Positions 9,076 through 18,738 of a stretch of DNA of 64,000 bases are shown here, one piece after another. Made by a program: the position numbers and the translations under genes. Numbering within the stretch: the first letter of the stretch is position 1; every line of letters starts with the position of its first letter. This stretch comes from Spirochaetota bacterium. Its GTDB lineage: Bacteria > Spirochaetota > UBA4802 > UBA5550. The notes beneath the pieces are model-generated. The model was not told where the DNA came from and searched no databases. It saw only the letters and a program-made list of their open reading frames with translations. The stretch is from contig JAFGBT010000009.1 in the NCBI GenBank assembly GCA_016933025.1, forward strand, positions 124,001 through 188,000, written 5' to 3'.

Positions 9076-9741
9076 ATGACTACTATAACTGACAATGAAC
9101 AACAAATTCTTAATGCCGCCATATCATTCGCGAAAGAAAAAATGAGCCGCCTCCATTCCAGCCATGGATGGGATCACGTGGAGCGGGTCGCCAACCTTGC
9201 GGAACATATCGCCACAAGCGAGGAGGAAGCAGACGTCTTCATCGTAAAAACTGCTGCGGTTCTCCACGATATTGCGCGGATCGATGAGGTCGAGAGCGGC
9301 GGCAGGACCTGTCATGCCGAGCGGGGAAGCCGTATGGCCTATGACTTCCTGATAACCCAGGGCCTGGAGGCCGACCGTGCTGATCAAATTCGCCGATGCG
9401 TCCTCGCGCACCGGTACAGAAATGAGCATGCCCCAAAAACGATTGAGGCCAAAATCCTCTATGATGCCGACAAGCTTGATTCCATCGGCGCGGTCGGGAT
9501 CGGCCGGGCCTTTCTGTTCTCCGGTGAGGTCGGCGCACGTCTCCACAACCCCGATATCGACATAAACCTCACACAGGCCTACAGCAAGGAGGACACCGCG
9601 TACCGGGAGTACATGGTGAAGCTCCGGCACATCTCGGGTAAAATGCTTACCGCCGGGGGCAGGCGGATGGCCGAGGAACGGCACCGCTTTATGGTAGAAT
9701 TCTTCGAACGTCTGCAGCGAGAAGTCCGTGGAGACCTGTAA
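9076..9741 (+). CDS. HD-domain metal-dependent phosphohydrolase
   Basis: The 221-residue protein belongs to the small YedJ-type HD family. The metal ligands are visible: SHGWDHVERV (first His, about residue 30-33), AAVLHDIARID (HD doublet, about 59-60), and KILYDADKLDSIGAVGI with the conserved Asp. The C terminus is helical (RRMAEERHRFMVEFFERLQREV). HD proteins of this size hydrolyse nucleotides or other phosphate esters; the substrate cannot be told here. There is no signal peptide. It lies between repeat-rich intergenic sequences and is not obviously in an operon with lepA, 172 bases upstream. Confidence 0.88.
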   Translation: MTTITDNEQQILNAAISFAKEKMSRLHSSHGWDHVERVANLAEHIATSEEEADVFIVKTAAVLHDIARIDEVESGGRTCHAERGSRMAYDFLITQGLEADRADQIRRCVLAHRYRNEHAPKTIEAKILYDADKLDSIGAVGIGRAFLFSGEVGARLHNPDIDINLTQAYSKEDTAYREYMVKLRHISGKMLTAGGRRMAEERHRFMVEFFERLQREVRGDL

Positions 9742-9837
9742 ATCCGTCATTAAAACATCAATTTATACCGATAACAATTGTAGAACCGTTGAATAGGATG
9801 GATCTGAACCGATTTGCGAATTCCGGGGAGGATCGCC

Positions 9838-9972
9838 ATGAAAAAAATCGTATTAGTATTTGTTGCTGTCATGAGCGGCATCATGATAACGCTGGTTTTC
9901 GGAATGACCCTTCTGATGAGAAGGTTATCGCTCTACCAGATGAACCATATCCGGCCGGCGATGCAACGATAG
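9838..9972 (+). CDS. small single-span membrane protein
   Basis: An open frame of 44 codons starts at ATG 9838 behind a strong ribosome site (GGGGAGG, six bases upstream). The product has a short basic start (MKKI), a hydrophobic stretch of about 22 residues (VLVFVAVMSGIMITLVFGM), then a basic C-terminal tail (LMRRLSLYQMNHIRPAMQR). That suits an inner-membrane protein with the tail inside, or a signal-anchor peptide. It is methionine-rich (7 of 44). A longer frame over the same DNA (9789-10028) is less protein-like and lacks this ribosome site. No family recognised. Confidence 0.55.
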   Translation: MKKIVLVFVAVMSGIMITLVFGMTLLMRRLSLYQMNHIRPAMQR

Positions 9973-10157
9973 GGAAAACGCATACAGCGGATTCCCAGCC
10001 TCCGGAGCACTATCACGGGCAACCATAGTCCGACCATCCTCATCTCAGTGATTGATCATTTTTTCCCCTGAGCGCCGGCCGATGATGGCATGGTGAAGAC
10101 TCAGATGGCCGTGAATGGTATGCCGCTGAAGAGATCATATCCGCTTGTATCGCGGGC

Positions 10158-12722
10158 TCACCCCTGCGCCCATGTAATCTTCAGATCGGGATCGAACTTC
10201 CTCGCCATGAGGGGATGGCGGGGTATCACGCGAACAGTGAAGCCGAACCGGCCCGACTGGAGGCAGAGCATCTGCCCCTGGAACATGTATGTCCCTGCCT
10301 CTTTCCTGCCGCTTTCCCGCATCGGCAGCGCCACACCCTCCACGATCTCGCCATTCCTGTCAAGTGCCCCGAAATATAGTTCCACCTGGACGTTTTCAGG
10401 AGACATGCCGCCGAGATGGACTTCGGCCCTCACCGTGACCTGCGTGTTCACCTTGATCTCTTTATCCTCGGAAATATCAACGTGTCTGACCTGAACAGTA
10501 TCCCATTTATTGGCAATGGTCCTCTTCCAGGACGTGAACTCCCGCGCGGCGCTGCAATTATCCTTGAGAAACTCGATACCGAGTCTGTGCGCGGTTTTAT
10601 AAAACCTGTCGGTATAGTCCTTAACCATCCTGTTGGTGTTGTATATCGATGTAATGCTTTTCATCGATTCTTTCATACGCACGATCCATTCGCGCGGGAG
10701 GCCGTCAAGCCCTCTGTTATAAAATGCGGGCTTTACCTCTTTATCCAAAATATTATAGAGGAAAAGGCTTTCAACCTCGTCCTGGTAGGAAAGGTCTTCA
10801 TATTCCTCGCCCTTCCCAATCGCCCAGCCATTATCGGTGTTGTACGCCTCGTCCCACCAGCCGTCAAGGACGCCGATATTGAGGCCCCCGTTGGGCACCA
10901 CCTTCATACCGCTCGTGCCGGACGCCTCCTTGGGGCGTATTGGCGTGTTAAGCCACACGTCCACCCCCTGCACCAGGTACCGGGCTATGCTCATGCTGTA
11001 GTCCTCAATAAAGACGACTTTCCGCCTGAAACGCTCGTTCGCGCACAGGTGTATGATCTGGCGTATGAGTTCCTTTCCCATGTTGTCGCGCGGATGCGCC
11101 TTGCCGGCAAATATGATCTGCATCGGCCTTTCCCTGTCGTGGAGCAACTGCGCCAGCTTTTCCATGTTACTGATAATGAGGGTCCCGCGTTTATACGTTG
11201 CGAACCGACGAGCGAAACCGATAGTGAGGGTGTCCGGATCAAGGATCGAATTCGCTATGTCGGCTTCCTTGGGGGAGATGCCCCGGGCGAGGAGCTGTTC
11301 CCGGACCTTGCCGCGGGCGAAGGTCACCAGTCTCTCACGGAGACGTTCGCGGCAGCGCCAGAGCTCCGAATCGGGGATGTTATCGACATTCTGCCAGATT
11401 GTATTATCCCCCGGGTTGTCTATCCAGCGAGGGCCGAGGTATCGGTTAAAAAGGCGCATCATCTCGTCCGAAGTCCACGAGAGGGTCTGAACGCCGTTGG
11501 TAATATGATCAATGGGAACCTCGTGCACCGGGAGCGACGGCCAGATTTCTTTCCACATGTTCCGTGAAACCTTTCCATGGAGCCTCGACACGCCGTTGCA
11601 CCCTGCCGACGTCTTTATCGCCAGAACGGTCATGCAGAAGGTCTCTTTTTTATCCTCCGGATTTTCGCGCCCCAGGGCCAAGAACTCCTCGCGGGTCAGC
11701 CCCATGCTCTTGTAATAATCCGCGAAATAGATGTCCATCATTTCCGGCGAAAAACGGTCGTTTCCGGCCGGAACCGGGGTGTGCGTAGTGAAGACATTGC
11801 TCGCAGTCACAAATTCATGCGCCTCCCTGAAGGACAACGAATGATCAGCCATGGCCATTCGTATCCTTTCGAGCGCGAGGAAGGCGGCATGCCCCTCATT
11901 CATGTGATAGACGGTTATAGTGCGGTTTAAAGCCCTGAGCGCACGGAGACCGCCGATTCCCAGCACGATCTCCTGCCTGATGCGCATATCCGTGTCGCCG
12001 CCGTACAGCTCGTCGGTGATGGCCCGGTCCTCCTCGGCGTTTCGGTCAATGTTGGTATCCAGCAGGTACACCAGTATCTTACCGACCAGGAGCTCCCAGA
12101 CCTGCGCATATACCGTGCGGCCGGGAAGATCAACTGACACCATCAGAGTCTCCCCCTTCTCGTTTTTCACCCTCCGCAGCGGCGTGTTATAAAAGTCAAT
12201 TTCCGGGAAGTTTTCCTGCTGCCACCCGTCAAGATTCAGATACTGGTGAAAATAGCCGAGACGGTAAAACAGGCCGACCCCGGTCAGCGGCAGTCCCAGC
12301 TCGCTTGACGACTTCAGGTGATCGCCCGCAAGAATGCCGAGCCCTCCCGAATACATCGGGAGACTCTCATGTAAACCGAACTCTGCTGAGAAATATGCGA
12401 TCCCGGCGTTTTCAAAACCTTTCATGTTTTCATCGTACCAGCTCTTGCGGGTCATGTGCCATTCCAATTCCCGCTCGACCTTTTCCATATGGGCGAAAAA
12501 GCTTTCCGACGCGGCGGCCTCGTCCAGAAGTGACTGAGATATGGACCCGAGCATCTTGACAGGATTATGCTCAACCTCCCGCCACAGGTCGACATCGAGC
12601 CTTCGGAACAGCTCTATGGCCTCGAAATTCCAGACCCACCACATGTTGCTGGCAATCGCGAGGAGAGGCTTGAGCTTATCCGGAAGATTTGGGACAACTT
12701 TGAATTTTTTTACCAGCGCCAT
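10158..12722 (-). CDS. glgP: alpha-glucan (glycogen) phosphorylase
   Basis: This GT35 enzyme releases glucose-1-phosphate from glycogen or maltodextrin using pyridoxal phosphate. At 854 residues it is of the archaeal/bacterial alpha-glucan phosphorylase type with an N-terminal DUF3417-like region (NMWWVWNFEAIELFRRLD). Core motifs are AYFSAEFGLHESLPMYSGGLGILAGDHLK split across residues 108-137, VYHMNEGHAAFLALER, FTTHTPVPAGNDRF, and the PLP-lysine loop RPKEASGTSGMKVVPNGG with GVLDGWWDEAYN. A beta-rich C-terminal extension of about 120 residues (IKVNTQVTVRAEVHLGG) follows. The start has GAGG about six bases upstream. It is single-gene, with repeat DNA upstream; no other glycogen gene is nearby. 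Confidence 0.95.
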   Translation of the reverse strand: MALVKKFKVVPNLPDKLKPLLAIASNMWWVWNFEAIELFRRLDVDLWREVEHNPVKMLGSISQSLLDEAAASESFFAHMEKVERELEWHMTRKSWYDENMKGFENAGIAYFSAEFGLHESLPMYSGGLGILAGDHLKSSSELGLPLTGVGLFYRLGYFHQYLNLDGWQQENFPEIDFYNTPLRRVKNEKGETLMVSVDLPGRTVYAQVWELLVGKILVYLLDTNIDRNAEEDRAITDELYGGDTDMRIRQEIVLGIGGLRALRALNRTITVYHMNEGHAAFLALERIRMAMADHSLSFREAHEFVTASNVFTTHTPVPAGNDRFSPEMMDIYFADYYKSMGLTREEFLALGRENPEDKKETFCMTVLAIKTSAGCNGVSRLHGKVSRNMWKEIWPSLPVHEVPIDHITNGVQTLSWTSDEMMRLFNRYLGPRWIDNPGDNTIWQNVDNIPDSELWRCRERLRERLVTFARGKVREQLLARGISPKEADIANSILDPDTLTIGFARRFATYKRGTLIISNMEKLAQLLHDRERPMQIIFAGKAHPRDNMGKELIRQIIHLCANERFRRKVVFIEDYSMSIARYLVQGVDVWLNTPIRPKEASGTSGMKVVPNGGLNIGVLDGWWDEAYNTDNGWAIGKGEEYEDLSYQDEVESLFLYNILDKEVKPAFYNRGLDGLPREWIVRMKESMKSITSIYNTNRMVKDYTDRFYKTAHRLGIEFLKDNCSAAREFTSWKRTIANKWDTVQVRHVDISEDKEIKVNTQVTVRAEVHLGGMSPENVQVELYFGALDRNGEIVEGVALPMRESGRKEAGTYMFQGQMLCLQSGRFGFTVRVIPRHPLMARKFDPDLKITWAQG

Positions 12723-12753
12723 TATTACCTCGCGGGAAATAAATATTATTCTC

Positions 12754-12902
12754 TGTCATTGCGAGAAGCCCCTCGGCAGGCTCGGGATAAACTCCGCGAC
12801 GAAGCAATCTTGTCTTGTGTTAAACTTAGTAATGAGAAATCGGGACTACCATTGACGTCATTCTCTCAATACCCGGATCGCTTCGCTACGCTCGCGATGA
12901 CA
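12754..12902. repeat. MITE-like intergenic element with inverted ends
   Basis: The segment opens TGTCATTGCGAG and closes CTCGCGATGACA, which are inverted repeats of each other with one mismatch. It has internal words GACGAAGCAATC and CGCTTCGCTACG. Such TCATTGCGAG/GAAGCAATC elements are dispersed in many environmental bacterial genomes. It fills the gap between the phosphorylase and histidine kinase genes and contains no credible gene. Confidence 0.6.
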
Positions 12903-12989
12903 TATTGTTTATAACTGACTTCTTATTATCAGAACGGCATGAATAGCCGGCCTTCACTCATCGTCTCTATACCTACACGGCATATAAGG

Positions 12990-14444
12990 TCAGTGCGCAA
13001 CCGGCAAATAAATGTAAAATGTCGTCCCCCCGCCCAGGACCGACTTTACGTCAATATATCCATGATGCCTTTTGATAATGGCATAGCTCGTCGCGAGACC
13101 CATGCCGCTCGCCACATCCTTGGTCGTATAATAAGGATCGAAAATACTGTGTATGTCTTCCGGAGCTATGCCCACGCCCTCGTCCGAGATCGATACCTTC
13201 ACGTAATTGCCCGGCTGCAGGGTAATTTCATGGTGCGACTCTTCCTTCTCCACAACGACATTCTCAGCGGTAACGCGTATGGGACCGGGCTTCGACATTG
13301 ATTCCACCGCGTTGTTGAGGATAAAAGTTATGACCTGTCCTATCTGGAACTCGTCGACATCCACCTTCCACAGCTCTTTTCCAATAACAACTTCGTAAGT
13401 TCCGTGATATCCTCCGAGGACGGAATCGACGGTGGCCCGGATCGAGTCGGAGCAATCGACCACCTGACGCTCCGGCTTTCCGCCTCTGGCGAAGGTGGAA
13501 AGGCGCCGGGTAAGTTCAACCGCCTTAAGTGACGCCTCTTCGGCATCGTTGAGAACCTCTATGAGGCCGCCGTTGTCCGGGCTCGCTTCCATCTTGGCGA
13601 GCGATATGTTTCCGAGTATCGCGGTCAGCGCGTTGTTATAGTCATGCGCGATGCCGCCCGCAAGAATGCCGATGGCCTCAAGCTTGCGGGCCCTGAGCAG
13701 CTCTTTCTCGATCTTTTGCTTCTCAGACACGTCGCGCACAATCCCCCTGAATCCGGTCACCGTGCCATCCGCTTCCTTTGCTAACGCAACCGAGCCTTCC
13801 ATCAACTTTTTCCTTCCATGCTTCGTAATGGCGAAAAAATTTATCAGGCGAGCCGGCTTTCCGGTGACAAACACCTCGTGATACGAATTGTATATTTTCT
13901 CGACATCCTCTGGAGTATAAAGCTTTTTATAGCTCACCCCGAGAATCTCGTTGGCGCTGTATTCGGTGATATCGCACATTGCTGTGTTGACATGCGTAAA
14001 ATGCCCACTGAGATCGGTTTCATAATAGCCGTCCTCCAGGCTGTCAACAATGGAATTCAACTTCTCATGGCTCATTGTTCCATGTAACGACGTCACATCA
14101 TGCAGGATGATTGCCGTGGCCGGCCCTCCCCCCTTTTTCAATTCAATGAACGATGCTGAATACCTGAGCCATCGAACAGAACCCGACGGTGATGTAACTT
14201 GAAGCTCGCTCGCGGCAGATCTCCCTTTTTTCTGCGCTTCCGAAAGCAGGGAAGCGATTGAATCCGAGATATCCGAGATAGTGCCTGGCAATGGTTCACC
14301 CTCCCGGTCAAAAAAACGGAGCGCCGTTCGGTTCGCATAGAGCAGCGACCCGTCCGTCATGCATACCATGACGCCGGTGCCGTCTGACTCAAGGGCGCCT
14401 TCAAGCACGGACGCCAGGTCTTCCCAGGCTGATGTGCCCGCCAT
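12990..14444 (-). CDS. PAS-PAS sensor histidine kinase
   Basis: This 484-residue cytoplasmic two-component kinase has two N-terminal PAS domains (about residues 10-125, and 126-245 ending GFRGIVRDVSEKQKIE). The dimerisation domain has the H box AGGIAHDYNNALTAIL, in which the His is phosphorylated. The HATPase domain has N box ILNNAVESM, G1 SDEGVGI, F box IFDPYYTTK and G2 SGMGLATSYAIIKRHHG. No membrane span or signal peptide is seen, so the stimulus is intracellular. No response regulator is encoded nearby. It lies 16 bases after the SpoIIE-type phosphatase gene in the same direction, so the two should be made together. Confidence 0.93.
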   Translation of the reverse strand: MAGTSAWEDLASVLEGALESDGTGVMVCMTDGSLLYANRTALRFFDREGEPLPGTISDISDSIASLLSEAQKKGRSAASELQVTSPSGSVRWLRYSASFIELKKGGGPATAIILHDVTSLHGTMSHEKLNSIVDSLEDGYYETDLSGHFTHVNTAMCDITEYSANEILGVSYKKLYTPEDVEKIYNSYHEVFVTGKPARLINFFAITKHGRKKLMEGSVALAKEADGTVTGFRGIVRDVSEKQKIEKELLRARKLEAIGILAGGIAHDYNNALTAILGNISLAKMEASPDNGGLIEVLNDAEEASLKAVELTRRLSTFARGGKPERQVVDCSDSIRATVDSVLGGYHGTYEVVIGKELWKVDVDEFQIGQVITFILNNAVESMSKPGPIRVTAENVVVEKEESHHEITLQPGNYVKVSISDEGVGIAPEDIHSIFDPYYTTKDVASGMGLATSYAIIKRHHGYIDVKSVLGGGTTFYIYLPVAH

Positions 14445-14460
14445 TTATAATCTCCTCCAC

Positions 14461-15993
14461 CTAATTCAGCACTTCAAAACCAAGAAGGACGATATCATCT
14501 TCGGCAGGACTCGCGTCACGAAACCTGTCCACTTCCGATATGATAAAATCAAGGGAACCGCTCAGCGTTTTTACGCCGGCACGTATAATGATGTCCAGCA
14601 GGCCCTCGGGGTTCAGCGTCTCCCGACTCATGTTCATCGCCTCTATGACCCCGTCGGTATAGAGGTACACCCGGTCGCCCGGCCTGAGGTCCACTGACAT
14701 CTCCGGAAACGCCGCCTCCCTGCTCAATCCCACGGGCATCCCGCCTGTGATTAAAAGCTGCGCCGAAGCGTCCTCCACCCGGTATACAACCGGCGGCGTA
14801 TGCCCGCCTTTGGAAAAACGGAACACCGCACGCTCGCCGGTGCAATCAAAGTAACCGTACAGCGCGGTGAGAAAGAGTATTATCCTCCACTCGATCATAT
14901 CGCTGTTCAACTCGGCGATATAATCCTGGGGATTATCGCCCCGCGTCCTGTTCAGCCGCTCCGTGAAGGAACGCACCAGCGAAAGGAAGAGCGCTGCCGA
15001 TACTCCGTGGCCTCCGACATCTCCTATGAAAACACCAAGGCCCCGCTCATGTAAAGTATTAAATGAAAAAAAATCTCCGCCGACCGCCTCCATCGGTATA
15101 TAACGAAAATCCACACTGAGACGTTCCAGGAGAGGCGGCCCGTCGGGAAGAAGGCGCCTGACGACAGTCTGGGCGTAACCCAGGTCGCGCTGCATCTCGC
15201 TGTTTCTTCTTCTGAGGTTCTCCTCACTGACCTGCAACGCCTCCTCGGCCTTCTTCCTTTCCGTGATGTCCTCCTTGACGGCAACGTAGTGCGTTATCTC
15301 ACCGGAGCTATTCATGATCGGGGATATCGACGCCGATTCCCAGTAGGAGCCGCCGTCCTTCTTGAGGTTGTGAAACTCGCCGCGCCATTCCTTCCCCGAG
15401 CTGATGGTATCCCAGAGATCCCTGTAAAATTCCGGCGGCTGTTTGCCCGATTTTAAAATGCGAGGATTGTGCCCGAGCGCTTCGTTGAAGGTGTATCCGG
15501 TCAACCTTGTGAATTTGGGATTCACATATTCAATTGAAGCGTTTTTGTCGGTGATAACAACCGTTGCCGGACTCTGCTCCACCGCCATAGTAAACATCCT
15601 CATCTTTTCATCAGTATCACGATCTAAAATTCCGGTTTTCCCAATAATACCGATATAACACTCTTCGCGCGATGATAAGGCTCTGGACAGGGCGACGACG
15701 CATTTTACAGTCGTCGAATTCGCGTTAAGGAGCCACATAGTCCGCCTGGCGGCCGGATCCGACGCCTCTGATAGCAGGCTTTCAAGGGCGGGATGGTCCG
15801 CCGAGAAGACGATCTCCCGAAACGGCATGCCGGTAAGGGCCGCCGGAAGGTGCCCGGTGATCTTTTCTATCGTCGGGCTTATAAATACAAACCTGCCGTC
15901 AGAATCGAGGACATACGGGGCTATATCGACTTGTTCGAATAGGGAAATGGCGATTTGATCAATGCCGATCGCATCGGTATGAGATTTGCTCAT
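14461..15993 (-). CDS. PAS-PAS-SpoIIE (PP2C-type) serine phosphatase
   Basis: The 510-residue protein has two PAS domains (about residues 15-130; 135-265, ending YVAVKEDITERKKAEEAL), a short coiled linker and a C-terminal SpoIIE/RsbU-type phosphatase. The metal aspartates are all present in MEAVGGDFFSF, GVFIGDVGGHGVSAAL, LYTDGVIEAM and the terminal EDDIVLLGFE, so it should be active. Such proteins dephosphorylate anti-sigma-factor antagonists in partner-switching pathways, but no STAS or anti-sigma gene is in the window. It precedes the histidine kinase by 16 bases and follows the SUMF gene by 69. Confidence 0.93.
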   Translation of the reverse strand: MSKSHTDAIGIDQIAISLFEQVDIAPYVLDSDGRFVFISPTIEKITGHLPAALTGMPFREIVFSADHPALESLLSEASDPAARRTMWLLNANSTTVKCVVALSRALSSREECYIGIIGKTGILDRDTDEKMRMFTMAVEQSPATVVITDKNASIEYVNPKFTRLTGYTFNEALGHNPRILKSGKQPPEFYRDLWDTISSGKEWRGEFHNLKKDGGSYWESASISPIMNSSGEITHYVAVKEDITERKKAEEALQVSEENLRRRNSEMQRDLGYAQTVVRRLLPDGPPLLERLSVDFRYIPMEAVGGDFFSFNTLHERGLGVFIGDVGGHGVSAALFLSLVRSFTERLNRTRGDNPQDYIAELNSDMIEWRIILFLTALYGYFDCTGERAVFRFSKGGHTPPVVYRVEDASAQLLITGGMPVGLSREAAFPEMSVDLRPGDRVYLYTDGVIEAMNMSRETLNPEGLLDIIIRAGVKTLSGSLDFIISEVDRFRDASPAEDDIVLLGFEVLN

Positions 15994-16062
15994 GGAATGA
16001 TAGTATCAAAACAGGGAGCGAATGACAATAAAAAAATTCCGTGCCGCTCAGGACCTTGCGTT

Positions 16063-16875
16063 CTACGATCCCTTTTCGGAAAAATCAACGGCGATCCTGA
16101 ATCCGTAATAGGGGCTGCGGGCTGTCGGACATTTTCTCAGCCGGAATTCCCTCGTCCGCTGCACCGGCTCGCTCAGCACCGAGCCGCCGCGCAGGACCTT
16201 GTACACGGTCCCGTAATCCCTGCCGTCCGGGCCGCCCGGATACCGATCGTACCAGTTCTCCGTCCACTCCCACAGCAGTCCGGTGGAGTGGGTGGAGCCT
16301 TCTCGGGCGGCCGTGCGCAGCGCGTCAAGAAATTCCGGGCCCGTTGATTTTATCCGGTCTGCTATTGCGGCCTCTGAGACGCCCGGAAACCCGCAGATTC
16401 CGGCAAACACTTCCCACTCCAACTCGCGCGGAAGCCGGATGGGCAGGCCGCTCGATTCGGAAAGCCACGCGCAGTATGCAGCAGCGTCGTTCCAGCTTAA
16501 CTGCATGACCGGCATGATCCCTTCCGCAGCCAGTCGGTCAGCATCGCTTATACCGAACGGCATCTTCCAGCTCACGCCGTCCTTCTTGCGCCACCGCCCG
16601 TCAAGCCATATCCATCCCCACCCCTCCCGCTCGGCCTCGGTCGTGTAGTCTGCCGCTTCGGCAAACTCGGAAAACGCCCGGCACGTCGTCAGGAACCTGC
16701 TGATCCATATGGTTCCAAGATGGACGCTCTGGCGCGGATACGAGCTGAAGAGAAATTCCTTTTTTATGGGGGCTGATTTCAGCTTTTCGAGTATCGCCTC
16801 TATGGCGTCGCCGTTTATTCCGATAGAATAATCGCCTTCGGGGACTTTAATGAAATCTTCAATTCGAATCGTCAT
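16063..16875 (-). CDS. SUMF1/formylglycine-generating-enzyme-fold protein, probably non-catalytic
   Basis: The 270 residues have the C-type-lectin-like SUMF fold: PVMQLSWNDAAAYCAWLSE, GLPIRLPRELEWEVFAG, GLLWEWTENWYDRYPGG, KVLRGGSVL, and PYYGFRIAVDF at the end. True formylglycine-generating enzymes need a C-terminal pair of copper-binding cysteines; here only LRKCPTARS is present near the end, so sulfatase activation is unlikely and no sulfatase is nearby. SUMF domains also serve as binding modules in signalling proteins, which suits its place between a GAF/GGDEF-like protein and a SpoIIE phosphatase. There is no signal peptide. Confidence 0.85.
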   Translation of the reverse strand: MTIRIEDFIKVPEGDYSIGINGDAIEAILEKLKSAPIKKEFLFSSYPRQSVHLGTIWISRFLTTCRAFSEFAEAADYTTEAEREGWGWIWLDGRWRKKDGVSWKMPFGISDADRLAAEGIMPVMQLSWNDAAAYCAWLSESSGLPIRLPRELEWEVFAGICGFPGVSEAAIADRIKSTGPEFLDALRTAAREGSTHSTGLLWEWTENWYDRYPGGPDGRDYGTVYKVLRGGSVLSEPVQRTREFRLRKCPTARSPYYGFRIAVDFSEKGS

Positions 16876-16930
16876 AGTGATTCAGGGGTGCGGGCCCCGA
16901 AACGGGGCATCCAGGTCCGCCATGCGGCCA

Positions 16931-18736
16931 TTAATTTACGGCATCCACCAGGGAATACGTGTTATCGCCGTCAATCGGGTACTCCGCCGTAAGATATGTG
17001 ACAAGCAACTGCACCTCTTTCGTGCTGAAGGTCTGCGTCATTTCGACGCACACCGCGTTGGCCAGCGGAACGGCATATTTTTTATCCTTCCCCGGCAGAA
17101 TGATAAGTATCTTGTGCCGGTCATACCTGACGGAAAAGTCGCGTTCTGAAAGTCGCGTTTTGATGAACTTCTCAAAATGGGCGAACATACTCTTCGTCTT
17201 TTCATGCCCGAACAGTCCGTGAAAGCGCTTGTAGTTTTTGATGGACAGGAGAACAAGCGTTAGCGGTATATTCAGGTCACGCGCGTTTTTCAGCTCGTCG
17301 TTTACCCTGTTGAACACGCGCTCAATGGTATCGACGTAACTTCCCTGCCGATACTCTATGTCATTGATTATGGCGATATATGGAAATATAAAATCGGTGA
17401 ACTTCGCCATGCGGGCATGGACGAAATCGAGTCGGGCGGTTTCATTGAGCCCGAAAATCATAGTGAAGCCCATCAGTTCGCCGCCGATCTTGAATGTGAA
17501 AATTTCGCACAGTTGCATACTTCCCAGCTGCCTGTCCGTAAACACCTCCACAAGGGTTTTTGAGCCATGCAAATCGTTAAATATAATTGGGCTTTCCGCG
17601 TAGGAAATATCGCGTATCAGACTTGTACTTGATGAAATCCGGAACCCCGATTCCGCCAGCCTGAGCCGGTCCTCGGCTTCTGATGCAAAGAGCACGTGGT
17701 CTCTGGAACTGTCTTCCTTCACGAAAATTCCGAAGCAGGTAACGCCCAGCTCGGCGAACACGTCGCGAATGACATTCCGAATACTGCCGATCTGGCTGTC
17801 GACGGCTATCTTGCGCCTGAGGCCATCCACGGCCTCGATGTGCGAGCCGGGGCCTGAACCGGACTGGCTCATCTCCTTGAACTTGATTGCCCGATATGCA
17901 AAGGCTGAAAATTCTGAAATGACGGTGAGGAACCCTTTTTCCTCCCCGGTGTAATCCTCCGAAGAAAGCTTGTTTCCGAGGATGATCGCCCCCATTACTT
18001 CCTCGTCACGTTTGATCGGCACCAGAAGCCGCGAATCAATCGCTATAAAGGTGTAGTAATCATCGTTATACGCGCTATTGTCCTTAAATTCCTCTATGTC
18101 AATTATCTCCTTCCTCGAGATCATTTCATTCAGTATGCCCGTCGACGGCCTGAGATCGACCTCCTCGGGATTAATGGTTACGCCCCGCGATTCTACGATT
18201 TCCCACTCATCGTGATTTTCCCTCGCCGGTATTATTATTGAAGACGATGAAACCCCTATCTGCCCCATGACGGAAAAGAGTATGACATCGAACAGCTCTT
18301 CAGTGGAATCCGCGCGGAGAATATCCTTGCTCAGGTCGTAGAGCGTCATATTATCGAGGAGCGTCCCGCTCTCGTCCAGCGATTGCTCCCTGACGCGCAC
18401 CTGAGGCCTTTCGGCATCGCCGCCCGATGTATCGGGGACCGCAGTGAACCTCGGTTTCTTAATCTCCCCATCGTCTGCCTGCTCCCCCTCGCCGTCAATC
18501 CCTGCAGATTTGCTCGCCGGAAGGGGTTCTACCATACCGTCGTCATCAACCGCCACAAGGTCCCCTGGCTCCAGGTAGAGAATATCGTCGTCACCCGCCG
18601 CTCCCCCCGAGGGAACGCCTGCGCCAGCCCGGGGCACTCCGGTATCCGCCGGCCCCTTAATGCGGTCCATTATTGTTTTTTTGCCCCTGCTGTTTATTCT
18701 GTTCTTGTAGTGCAACGCTTTTTCAAGTAGGCCCAT
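16931..18736 (-). CDS. GAF-domain protein with degenerate GGDEF domain
   Basis: This is a 601-residue soluble protein. Residues 1-30 are basic. A Gly/Asp-rich linker runs to about 120; one GAF domain spans about 125-290 (SSSSIIIPA, RLLVPIKRDEEVMGAIILGN) and a second GAF-like region about 310-440 (ELGVTCFGIFV, GGELMGFTMIFG). The C terminus (about 460-600) resembles GGDEF: FNRVNDELKNARDLNIPLTL, FSVRYDRHKILIILPGKDKKYA. The signature GGDEF is replaced by RYDRHK, so no diguanylate cyclase activity is expected. Its start is three bases from the stop of the acidic protein gene, so they are coupled. Probably a receptor-scaffold of the signalling block. Confidence 0.8.
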   Translation of the reverse strand: MGLLEKALHYKNRINSRGKKTIMDRIKGPADTGVPRAGAGVPSGGAAGDDDILYLEPGDLVAVDDDGMVEPLPASKSAGIDGEGEQADDGEIKKPRFTAVPDTSGGDAERPQVRVREQSLDESGTLLDNMTLYDLSKDILRADSTEELFDVILFSVMGQIGVSSSSIIIPARENHDEWEIVESRGVTINPEEVDLRPSTGILNEMISRKEIIDIEEFKDNSAYNDDYYTFIAIDSRLLVPIKRDEEVMGAIILGNKLSSEDYTGEEKGFLTVISEFSAFAYRAIKFKEMSQSGSGPGSHIEAVDGLRRKIAVDSQIGSIRNVIRDVFAELGVTCFGIFVKEDSSRDHVLFASEAEDRLRLAESGFRISSSTSLIRDISYAESPIIFNDLHGSKTLVEVFTDRQLGSMQLCEIFTFKIGGELMGFTMIFGLNETARLDFVHARMAKFTDFIFPYIAIINDIEYRQGSYVDTIERVFNRVNDELKNARDLNIPLTLVLLSIKNYKRFHGLFGHEKTKSMFAHFEKFIKTRLSERDFSVRYDRHKILIILPGKDKKYAVPLANAVCVEMTQTFSTKEVQLLVTYLTAEYPIDGDNTYSLVDAVN

Positions 18737-18738
18737 GG

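Noticed and set aside
9789-10028. 79-codon His/Cys-containing frame
   Set aside because: It overlaps the 44-codon membrane protein in another frame, lacks a ribosome site and has no protein-like pattern.
16063-16875. Active formylglycine-generating enzyme
   Set aside because: The C-terminal cysteine pair needed for catalysis is not present and no sulfatase gene is in the window.
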